From Phialophora verrucosa (lineage: Eukaryota > Ascomycota > Eurotiomycetes > Chaetothyriales > Herpotrichiellaceae), in NCBI GenBank assembly GCA_002099365.1, contig MSED01000009.1, forward strand, positions 1,860,001-1,924,000: a stretch of 64,000 nt of DNA, written 5' to 3'. This document shows positions 11,403 to 20,812 of the stretch, piece by piece. Every line of letters starts with the position of its first letter. Position 1 is the first letter of the stretch. A model generated the notes under the pieces. That model saw only the letters and a list, made by a program, of their open reading frames with translations, made no database searches and was not told the origin of the DNA. Both the position numbers and the translations under genes were made by a program.

Positions 11403-13454
11403 TTGTGGACAGACTTGGAAATTAGTGGGCTCGCCTCATCTCTCACGAAGCTCATGGGGCGTAACACACAGGCTGTTCGTCATGCCTGTTCCAGCAGAGA
11501 AGCCTTCATAAAGGCGATCGAAACGCAACCGAATGCCTCGGGAGACGCCGCTTCCTCCGACGAGCCTCGCAACCCTCGGAAGAATGAGGATCGGGACATT
11601 AGCCCCTCGAAACACCAAACATGGGCGTGGTACGACTACGCATCGTTCTGGTGGACTTACGGGGTCGGTGCAGGAACCTGGTATCAAGGCTCTGCGCTGC
11701 TTGCCGTTGGCCTGACAGCGCCTCAGGCGGTGGCCTCTAGTGTCATCTCGTATATATGTGGAGCGTTTGGAGTGGTCCTACATTCCCGCGGCCCGGCCGT
11801 GTATCACTATGGCTTTCCGGTCGAGAGTTGTACAGCCTGGGGCTTGCGTGGAGGTCGACCGCCTGTTGTGATTCGTGCTATGACTGCACTCATCTGAGCT
11901 GGTGTGGCCATCACGACGGGCGGCTATTTCACTTCTGTGGTGTTGAGGTGCATATTTGGCGACAGTTATTGGCACATGCCAAATAACAGTCCGGCGAGCT
12001 CTGGCATTGACGTTCAGGACCTGATAGGTTCGTACTAGGGGACACGTCCGCACGATCTTGTGTTTCATTGAAGCTGACTCTTTCAAGCTATCTTGATCTA
12101 CTGGTTTTCGACCTGTTGGCTCCTCAATATCCCAATTCACAAGTTTAGGAGGTGGCTCGAGGTCAAAGCCATGATCACTCCGCCCGTCATCCTCTTTATC
12201 TATCCCCAACCCCGGGTCGCGGACTCTTAATCGTTCCCTTACAACGGCTGGCTTTTCTCGACCTAGGTCTATTCATCTGATGTATGGTGAAGGGCGACGG
12301 AATCGCGTCCGAGAACATGTACAAGCTCGAGTCCAAAAAAGGGGAAAGAACTCAGCTGGGCCATGGTGAGCTGTCTGAAGCCGTCTCTGTCGATGATGGG
12401 ACGATCAAGGGCGACATGGTGTCTGACCACTGTATGCAGCTGGCGGGAATCAACTCCATGATGAGCAAGACATCCACCCTCATGGTCAACCAACCGGACA
12501 TCGCACGATATTCCCGGAACAAATGGGGCCCGGCTTGGTCGCAACTTGTCTTTCTTCCAGTAGGGGGAGTTACCTGCTCCGTCTTTGGTATCTTCGCCAC
12601 CCAACGCATTTTCAACGTCTGGGGCAACATCAACTGAACACGTAAGGCCACCATCTTCCGTGTCCGAGAGTGTTTGGTTGCTAACGTGCCTCTCTTCCAG
12701 ATGGACTCTAAACCACGGCATGCTCGACCACAGCTGGAGCACGGGGACGCGAGCGGGTTTCGCCATCATGAACCTCGTCTTTATCTATGACAACGTCCTC
12801 ACGGAGATGGGGGCTAATGTGATCCCCTTCGGTGCGGATTTAATGTCACTCTTTCCTCGTTGGCTTAACATTCGGCGCGGCATGTGGGTGGCCTACATCC
12901 TCGGGCTCTGCATCAATCCATGGTACATACTCAGTAGCGCCGGCGGCTTCCTCACCTTCCTGAACGGCTACGGAATTTTTCTCGGACCCATCATGGGCGT
13001 TGCCGTCACCGATTACTACGTTGTGCGCAGAGGCGATGTCTACATTGACCAGCTATTCCGAAAGAATGGGAGGTATTGGTACACTGCCGGTATTGGCTAG
13101 AGGCCGATTGTGACCTTTTGACTGACCATTGCATTTGCGGTTCGTTTTCTACCACTGGCACGACTCTCTTCCTGTTTGCTGACGTCCTGACTCCAACAGC
13201 TTCCCGGCTTTGCAGCAACATTTGGCCACAAAATCAGTGGCAATCCTGGTTGGTCGCACCTCTATTCCTTCAGCTGGTTCTATACCAGCACAGTCAGCAG
13301 TGTCGTCTACTTTGCCCTTTCCGCCGTTGGAGACTATGCAAGGGAAGAGAGAAGCATGCGCTTTGAGACTCTGGCCAATCCTGTCCTCCTGAGCGGCGGA
13401 GAAGAAAGCAGTTTCGAGGTCGCCGATGTCACGGTCATGGTTGCCGAGAAGTAA
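11403..13454 (+). pseudogene. Decayed NCS1-family nucleobase/allantoin-type permease
   Basis: Successive segments keep NCS1 permease sequence in order: SREAFIKAIE, QTWAWYDYASFWWTYGVGAG, a GGYFTSVVLRCIFG stretch, STLMVNQPDIARYSRNKWGP, LFPRWLNIRRG, GYGIFLGPIMGVAVTDYYVV and LPGFAATFGH, ending at TAA 13452-13454. In-frame stops interrupt the exons at 11895 (TGA), 12278 (TGA), 12635 (TGA), 13098 (TAG) and 13119 (TGA), each where a Trp is expected or plausible in the family. One extra G in the A6G4 run at 12335-12344 shifts the frame between LESKKG and ELSWAM. Old introns still look spliceable: about 12008-12088, 12366-12439 (GTGAGC...GCAG), 12651-12700 and one ending at 13199. An intact copy would be a 12-TM importer of uracil, allantoin or similar compounds at the plasma membrane. 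As it stands it cannot give a full protein. Confidence 0.85.
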
Positions 13455-15208
13455 TAAGACGTCTTGGTTTGTTTTGGTCGCATGTCTATAGACTCCTTTT
13501 TGAACCCCTAGCTGCGAGAATAGTGAGAACCTGAAGATGTCAACTGGAGGGATTTTGTTTATGTAGATGCGTTGAAAATTTCATCAGACGTCGCGCCGTC
13601 CTTTCCGATAAGATAGTCATCGGGGTTCGAAACCTCGTTTGAAAGTATTGATGTGGATTTCGCTCTACGCAGGGGCACCGGCGTTTGATGGAGTCATAAC
13701 CATGGACCGATTCCCCTCAAGATCAAGGCAATACATATCACTTGACGCAAGGGCCTTGTCGATGGTGGAACAGAGACATTGCAGGTATCCAACAAGGTCA
13801 CTCACTCGGCTACGGAGCCGGGGTGAATTTGCTGCTGGAGAAGCTGGTCATATCAGCTGTGACTTCACGCACCTTGCTCACCAAACCTGCGTCGATTCAT
13901 GGCCCATCTGGCTATCATTGTTGCATCGCGACGAAACCTCGCCGAAGTAGCCTGCCCTCCTTGCAGAAAAGACTTTCCTGGAGCAGTTAAACCATACAGT
14001 ACCTTGGCTCATGGCTCCCGAAGCTTGCAGTAGAGCGTAGCTTCCAAACCGTGATTAACCCTTCACCGTATGTTCTCAACCAAGTTCTGCGTCTCCGTAT
14101 TCCTCCCCCCATCGCTTCCTCCCTTCCTCAGTCGCCACTTTTGCCTTTTCCACACTTATCGATCTCTTAGGATCTGACGGATTCTGATATCTATCGCTTC
14201 CTGATCCTAAGAAACAGAAAAGAAAATTTTAACATGACTAAGTGAAGGATGCATCGGCTCTGAAGTGCTGGAGGAAAAACTTCCCTTTCTGTGCTGGGGC
14301 GGACATCGATCGATCATCTGGAGGTTCAGCTCGGCTTTGGCCTCCATCCCAGCCATCGCCCTGCGGCAGTGAGAGTTGGGCAGTCAGAGCATCCGCTGCT
14401 GCATCCATCAGCATCTCTTGGGTGCTATTTCATCTCTATTTCCTTTGTGAGATCATCCCAGCCACCGGGATCACGATTGAGTCAGGCCTCGTTGCATGCT
14501 GTTTGTTCAAGAGTGGCAGTTTCTATTCTGTGTCTGATCTAACTCCGCCCTATTCTGTGGCCTCAACAAAGGGCGGCTGCACCGATCGACCGCACTGAGC
14601 AGAGGGTAAGTGCTACTTTCGTCCTAAGCATCTCCGTCCAAGGACAAGGCAAGGGAAGACTGAGTAGGGACATGATTGCACTGCCGGCTTGCCGACTCGT
14701 CGAGTTGAGTTGGGGATGAAGGGCAGCTCCCCGAACGCTTGGCGGGAAACGGCGATGTGATTGGATGAACGAGGGCAGTTGCAGTGGCTTTTCTTTCAGA
14801 GTTGCTTTGCGCATTTCAATTCCCTCCCCATCATCGTCGCAGTCGCAATCCTCGCTCTCCTCCATCGCGGCATTACAACATACCATCACATCCTTTGTCG
14901 CCGCGACGACATCATCATCAACAGTTGATTCAGGATCACTCGGTCCGTGTTCTTCCTCTGTCTGCCAGTGTCGGGTCGTGGATCTCGCTGGTGTGGTTTC
15001 GCACAAGCTGCTCCTGCTGTCGCGTCACTCCTCCCAGCCCGCACCCAACCGATCTTGGCCATTGACTCATTGACACCAACCGATCTTACCTCACCTGGAA
15101 ACATATCTCGCTAATATCTTCTCTCACAACCAGCAGATACCTTCCGCCGGCGCTCTCGTCGACGCGTCAATTCCTCAAACCCTCATCCTCCTCCCTCCTT
15201 GCTTCGAT
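13455..15208. other. Intergenic and 5' leader of the PWWP gene
   Basis: About 1.75 kb. Frames of up to 147 codons occur on both strands but overlap each other, are rich in Ser/Pro/Arg and show no motif. The last few hundred bases are C/T-rich, as expected for a fungal promoter and leader. A GGTTCGAAACC box at about 13624 resembles a tRNA T-arm but has no matching A box or acceptor stem. Confidence 0.5.
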
Positions 15209-17307
15209 ATGGCAACCCAAGATGCAACCCCCATGACGGAAGTTCCCGTCAAGGTGCCAGAGCCTGCTGGTGGAGCTCCTCCATCTCTAGCTGAGCCGGC
15301 GTCTGGGCCTGTCGCTGAAATGTCGGGAGCTTTGCCGGCTGACCAAAATGCGGAAACAAAGCCAGCCGAGACAACCGGTAGACCCTATCCTTCCAGCTAT
15401 TCATACAAAGCAAGCTAATCACCATCATAGACGCTGCGACTACGAATGGTCCCATGGTGTCAGTAGCAGAGCCTGCCAAAGAAACTGAAGAACCTATTCC
15501 CGAACCCGAGCCTGCAGCTGCAGCCACGGAGGGGACAAACGAGAAAGAGGTAGACATGGCAGAGCCGGCTGAGCCAGAAACCAATGGTGCGGCGGCGGCT
15601 GACAAGAAGTCGTCATCGTCAAGGAGGAAATCCTCGACTGTCGCCGAGCACAAAGGCAAGAAGCTAAACAAGAAGAAGTCTATGCCCAAGATCACCCATC
15701 TTGATGCTCAACCTGGCGATTATTATCTGGCCAGGCTGAAGGGATATCCCCCATGGCCGTCAATCATCGCCGACGAGGACATGCTGCCCGAAATCATGCT
15801 GAACACCAGACCTGTCACCACTAAGAAGCCCGACGGCACCTACAACGACGCATATGCCGACGGCGGCAAGAAGATGCACGAGCGAACCTTTCCGATCATG
15901 TTCTTGTACACTAACGAATTGTGAGTGGTAATGACCTATGGTGTAGCATCATGCTGATTGATCGAGTGTTTGGATCTCAAATACCGACTTGACTCCTCTG
16001 AGCCCCGAAGACTGCAAAGACGTCCCACAGAAAGGCAAAAGCAAACAGCTACTCGAAGCCTACAAGGTCGCAGCCGAAGGTCATGATCTCCTTCATTTTA
16101 AGAAAACCCTCGATGAACATTACAATGCAATGCAACAAGATCTCGAGGCTAAGGAGGCCAAAGAAGCCGAGAAAGCTGCCAAAGCCGAGCGGAAGAAGCG
16201 GAAGAGTGAAGTCAAGGCTGACACTGAAGACGTTGCCATGGAAGATGTAGACGCCGACTCTGAGCCCAAGAAGTCCTCCAAGAAGCGCAAGAAGGAGCTT
16301 GATGAAGATGACGATGAAGACGAGAAGGAAAGTTCTTCAGCGTTAACGTTGTGAAGATATGGACTAACTTTGAGTGTAGCCGGCAAAGACGCCTAAAACG
16401 ACTAAGATCAAGTTAACCACGAGCAAGACTCCCAAGACCGAGGAGAAGCAATCCAAGGAGAAGGCAAGCAAGCCTAGATCTGAGAGGCGTAAGTCCAAGG
16501 CTGCTCAGGAGGATGAAGAAATGGCCGATGCACCTGAACCAGAGCCAGAAGAGAAGCCAGTCGATCCAGTCGAGGCACGCAAGTCGCGTGAGAAAGAAGG
16601 TAGGCATGCAAAACACCAAGGCTTGTCGCAGCTAAGTTGTTACAGTTCTTTTCCTCCGCCACAAGCTCCAGAAAGGCTTTCTTACCCGGGATCAAGCTCC
16701 TCATCCAGAGGAAATGCCACTGATGGCAACATACATCAAGAAACTCGAGGGATACGCAGACTTGGAAGTCAGCATCATTCGAACTACCAAGATCAATAAA
16801 GTTCTGAAGGCGTTGATCAAGCTCAACACTATCCCCAGAGACGAGGAGTTTCAATTCCGGAAACGCTCGGTTGAGCTCTTGAGTCAATGGAACAAGATCC
16901 TTGGTGCCGAGCCAGCTGATGGTGAGGCCGCCGGAGATAAGGAAAACGCTACGAACGGAGTTCACGACGAGAAGTCTGAAGAAGCGACCGAAGAGGACAA
17001 GAAAGAGGATGCCCCTGCTCCCGCTCCCGTTCCCGCGGAAAAACCAGTGGAGGCCGTCGAAGAGAAGCCAATTGCTGAGGCCGAGCACGAGGTCGAAAAG
17101 CCTGCAGTGACTACAGAGGGCGAGCCCGAGGTCGAGAAGCCTGCAGCGGCTACAGAGGCGGAGACCCTGCCAGTCGAAGAGCCGAAGCCCGCACCGTCCG
17201 AGGAGCCGTCAAAGCCTGAAGCCGCAGTTCCGGAAGTCGCGGATAAGGCACCAGAGTCTGCTGAAGCTGCGACGGAGGCGACAGATGTCGTCAAGGCTAC
17301 TGAATAG
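15209..17307 (+). CDS. PWWP-domain chromatin protein with C-terminal LEDGF/TFIIS-N-like helical domain
   Basis: Exons: 15209-15377, 15431-15920, 15967 to about 16330-16350, 16380-16599 and 16646-17307. The acidic Ala/Pro/Glu-rich N-terminus is followed by the PWWP core (PGDYYLARLKGYPPWPSIIA) and, after intron 2, FVWISNTDLTPLS. A Lys/Glu-rich linker leads to a helical domain (PLMATYIKKLEGYADLEVSI ... WNKILG) like the integrase-binding domain of LEDGF, then a long Glu/Pro/Ala tail with an EVEKPA repeat. PWWP domains read methylated histone H3, often K36, and DNA, so a nuclear chromatin-adaptor role is inferred. Introns 1, 2 and 4 close in phase. For the intron ending at 16379 no good donor in phase 0 exists, so the junction near 16330-16380 is uncertain. 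Confidence 0.8.
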
Positions 17308-17800
17308 CGAGAGAAGTTGAAATCTCGCACCCGTTGGTGATCGATTGGCTACTTGCGATGCCATGAGGCGTTCGCGGCGTATGATTGGAGTTTCCTTGCT
17401 CACAGCTTTTGACCGGTCCCGTATGCGGACAGTGAAATTGGGGTCGCGGAAGAACAGTCCAAGATTCGAACTCGGACCAATGGACGATGATGGGAGAGAG
17501 GACGGGGGCCGATGAATCTTCACGCACATTGTTACGCTCAATGGGTTCGGGAGATCTACGATGATAGACGCAAGGTGGCTGGAGCTTGTGCAGGTCAGCA
17601 ATCACGGGTCTTAGTCTTTGCGTCGAGACTGCTTTTATCATTCTTGTATTCAGTCGACCAGCTTATCTAGGAAAGAATGGATAGGGCATGTTCAACTTGG
17701 GCGGACAGATATGATAAAGAAAATGCCAATGCAAAATAGTTCAAAATAACTAGGTCCGTCCATCTTCGTCAAGGTGCATTGGGGTTTGGTCAGCAAACAA
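17308..17800. other. 3' region downstream of the PWWP gene
   Basis: About 490 bp with minus-strand frames that mostly shadow the PWWP gene; no independent coding signal was recognised. Confidence 0.4.
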
Positions 17801-18037
17801 CTATTCACTGGTGTCTCGGTGGGTGTACGAGCAGAAGTCACAAACTTGTCCGCCGTACAGCAAGCACAGCCTCGTTGCGATGTTCTCAGCCTTGTCTGGT
17901 TCCACGGCCCCCAATGGATCCGTCGGCCTTGAGAAGCAGATAGGACAAGCACCCCGACCTGTTTTATCTTCTACCTTTCTGACACAATCAGCTCTGGAGA
18001 GACCTAAATCGCTGAATATCCTTCGTACTTGCGACAA
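17801..18037 (-). CDS. Possible small protein or terminal exon with two CxxC pairs
   Basis: A minus-strand frame contains RIFSDLGLSRADCVRKVEDK, then GACPICFSRP and, about 30 residues later, GGQVCDFCSYTHRDTSE before a stop. The two CxxC pairs at zinc-ribbon spacing and balanced amino-acid use look like real coding sequence. The frame extends upstream of the listed interval without an ATG (GKKLEGRCVAVLSTEALSQV) until a stop at about 18095, so a spliced first exon would be needed within about 50 bp of the divergent kinase start. I do not recognise the family and could not place the first exon. It may be a chance frame. Confidence 0.3.
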   Translation of the reverse strand: MSQVRRIFSDLGLSRADCVRKVEDKTGRGACPICFSRPTDPLGAVEPDKAENIATRLCLLYGGQVCDFCSYTHRDTSE

Positions 18038-18144
18038 CGCTTCCGTGGACAGGACTGCGACACACCGACCTTCCAGCTTCTTCCCGCAACCTCACATCTC
18101 TCCTGACTGCAGCTGACGCCGACATTGTTCGACGGCCACTCACC

Positions 18145-19580
18145 ATGGCGAACACGATCTTAGACATATTCTACTCTTTATCAAGCTGCATATGCTGTTT
18201 TCCGAGTACTCCGCAACTCAAAATCAACAGTCGAAGTTTCCGCATGCTTCGATTGCTAGGCGAGGTAAGCACCTGTCGCTTACACCAGCGTCCCTTCTTG
18301 CGCGTTCGTACTAATTTCTGCCTGCGTAGGGTGGCTTCTCCTATGTGTACCTCGTCCAAGACACCAGCGACAGCGCTCTATATGCGCTCAAAAAGATCCG
18401 CTGCCCCTTCGGTCAGGAATCCGTCTCGCAAGCGCTGAAGGAAGTGGAAGCGTACACGCTCTTCGCTCCACACCCGAATATAATTGCCAGCGTCGACCAT
18501 GCTGTGCTCGCCGACTCTACAACAAAGGTGTCGGGCATTGGGGCAGAGGCTGGGAGCGGCGGCGCCAGTAAGACGGTTTACATTCTTCTGCCATACTACC
18601 GGAGAGGAAATTTACAAGACATGATCAATGCCAACTTGGTCAATCATACACGCTTCGGCGAGCGACGACTCATGCAACTGATGCTTGGGGTGTGCAAAGC
18701 CCTAAAAGCCATGCACCAATACCATGTACGAAATAATGCCTCCCGAACCGCCGCGCAGGCCATCCGTGATGAAGCCGCCAACGAGGACGCCGACGCCGCA
18801 CAGCGAAGAGCAAAGACAACGAAGCGCACAATGACGGCGTCAGCACAGAATCAAGAAGAAATTTCAGAAGAGCAGGAAGAACCCATGCTGCAGCCGTCAG
18901 ATGAAGTCACCCGCGCGCAAGAAGGTGCTCAACCAGGTGATACCCGCGCGTACGCCCACAGGGACATCAAGCCCGGGAATATCATGATCGATGACGACGG
19001 ACGGACACCCATCCTCATGGACTTGGGCAGTCTGGCTCCGGCGCCCACGCCCATCACTAGCCGTTCCTTGGCAATTGCCGTCCAAGACACGGCGGCCGAA
19101 CATTCTACTATGCCTTATCGCGCGCCGGAACTCTTTGACGTTAAAACAGGTAGTGTAATTGATACCAAGGTCGACATCTGGTCGTTGGGTTGTACAATGT
19201 ACGCGTGCCTTGTGGGAAAGTCGCCCTTTGAGGCTCGCAGCGATGAGACCGGTGGGAGTTTGAGCATCTGTGTGCTGGGCGGCGATTGGAGGTGGCCCGA
19301 TGAAGGGAATCAAAGTAAAGGGAAGGGCAAGGTCGGAGGTGCCCCAACTCGCTCGAATACCGCTCAGTCGGCGAATGGCGACGCGAATAAGGCGCCCGAC
19401 GTGCCGTCGGCGAGGATATACCCCCACCCAGCTGCGCGGGACGTCGTCAGAAGGTGCCTACAGGTCGAACCAGCGGAGAGGCCAGACGTGGATGAGCTGA
19501 TGACACTTATTGACACATGTCTCAGCGAACTGCCAGAAGACGACGAGGGTGGAGGAGTCGAAGTCGATGGAGACGCGTGA
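18145..19580 (+). CDS. Env7/STK16-like palmitoylated serine/threonine kinase
   Basis: Two exons, 18145-18264 and 18330-19580, around a 65-nt intron (GTAAGC...GTAG, phase 0); 456 residues. The N-terminus MANTILDIFYSLSSCICCFP carries the Cys cluster that is palmitoylated in yeast Env7 and mammalian STK16, anchoring them at the vacuole or Golgi. The kinase domain follows at once: glycine loop LLGEGGFSYVYLVQD, ATP-binding Lys in YALKKI near 61, catalytic HRDIKPGN near 250, DLG in place of DFG, and PYRAPELF. A charged insert of about 75 residues lies just before the HRD motif. Env7 in yeast regulates vacuole membrane fusion; the same role is inferred here. The start is set by the conserved N-terminus. 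Confidence 0.9.
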
Positions 19581-20812
19581 AAAGGCCCAGGGCGTGGTAA
19601 CTTATTAACCGAGGTAATGTGTTCTTCTTGTCCCCAATGTTGGGTCATTTCGTCTGCGACGCTTCTCTGTAGGATATCTAGGGCAGGTACAGCTGGGACA
19701 TGGAGTTTGGGCTGATGAGAAGACAAAACATTCGAGACGACTTTATCCATTTCGTGTGTCAAACATCCTAGGGATGCCACGCCCCATCTGGCATTACTTG
19801 TGCTGTGAAGCACTAGAGAATAGCGGTAGTTGAGGTGCAAGGTACCAGACGCCTCGCTGGTCCAGATATTTGATTCAGAGAGACGAAATGATTGCGCTCT
19901 GTAGTGGACGTACCTCAAAGGCCCAGTTGAGTGATCCAGAGAATGAAGCTCTCCTGCATAGAATACTGGCTTCTCCTCGCTCGTCCCTGGCCGACCAAGC
20001 AAAGCTGAAGTCCACAACAAGCTCAGTTCCAATTCAGTTTGGCCGGTACTTGCGGCTGCTGGCTGTGGCGCCACCCGCCGATAGGAGAGCTCAGAAGCTC
20101 TCCATGTCCTCTTGTGCTACGCTTCCGGACTGCTAGTCACTCTTTCAAGACTAGAGCTGTGTGAGAGAGCAACTTGAAGTGCCGCGGGATGGAACACTGC
20201 TCGTTGTGGCCCAACCCCGTCTGCAACAGCGCAGTCCTCCGAACGCCTGCCACATCTGGCTAACGGCGTGGGAAGAGGAGATATGAACCTAGGGTTGCAT
20301 TTCAGCGACGCTGTGCCTTTGCCAAGGTATATTAACCCAAGGCATATCAACCTAAGGCATATTAACCCAAGGCAAGCGTTGGCGAAGTGCGGGCGGGACT
20401 ACATTAAAAGGATTTTGCTTCCGAACGTGGCCCTCTATCGATAAGCGAATAGCCAGTGGCAATACTCGTCGCCTGCCATCTTTCGCCTAGCCTTGCCATC
20501 TAACGGCCTGGGCGCAGGCAATAAGCAACCTGTAAGCACTCCAGCTTTCCTCGTAGGCGAGCTTATCAACGAAAGTCATACCGTCTACAGCTGTCACTAA
20601 CTACATGCCTTGCAGTTTGCGGTCTTTGACGCTGTCTAGCGCTCTTGGCTCCCATCCTGCAACATGACGGGAAGACAGCTCGGGCAGTCGAAGCTTGCTG
20701 TAACCATGGCACCTCGGCGTGTGCCGTCTATTGTTCTTAAGGGAAGCTTCGCCGTTGAAGCTGCCCTGCTGTACCACCTTTGCCAGACCTCTACATCGGA
20801 TATCTGAACGAC
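19581..20812. other. Intergenic with a short tandem repeat
   Basis: About 1.2 kb between the kinase and the secreted esterase-like gene. A 236-codon minus-strand frame runs from 20074 into the kinase gene (19364) but is Ser-rich and without motifs. The 15-bp tandem repeat at 20322 lies here. Confidence 0.5.
20322..20374. repeat. 15-bp tandem repeat, about 3.5 copies
   Basis: Units CCAAGGTATATTAAC, CCAAGGCATATCAAC and CTAAGGCATATTAAC follow each other head to tail, then a partial CCAAGGCA. They differ only by C/T exchanges. The repeat sits about 440 bp upstream of the next start codon. Confidence 0.9.

Noticed and set aside
11403..13454. TGA read as tryptophan in the permease gene
   Set aside because: TGA is the normal terminator of neighbouring genes such as MSH1 and RCL1, one of the five stops is TAG, and a frameshift is also present, so decay is the simpler reading.
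13600..13650. GGTTCGAAACC with a five-pair T-arm-like stem
   Set aside because: No matching acceptor stem or A box upstream; probably chance.
14563..15006. 147-codon minus-strand frame upstream of the PWWP gene
   Set aside because: Overlaps similar-sized plus-strand frames in the C/T-rich leader; Asp/Cys runs reflect base bias.
15209..15240. Whole window as a secondary-metabolite cluster
   Set aside because: No polyketide, peptide or terpene core synthase is present; regulators, permeases and oxygenase fragment are far apart among housekeeping genes.
19364..20074. 236-codon minus-strand frame antisense to the 3' end of the kinase gene
   Set aside because: Ser/Thr-rich, no motif, and a third of it is a shadow of the kinase coding region.
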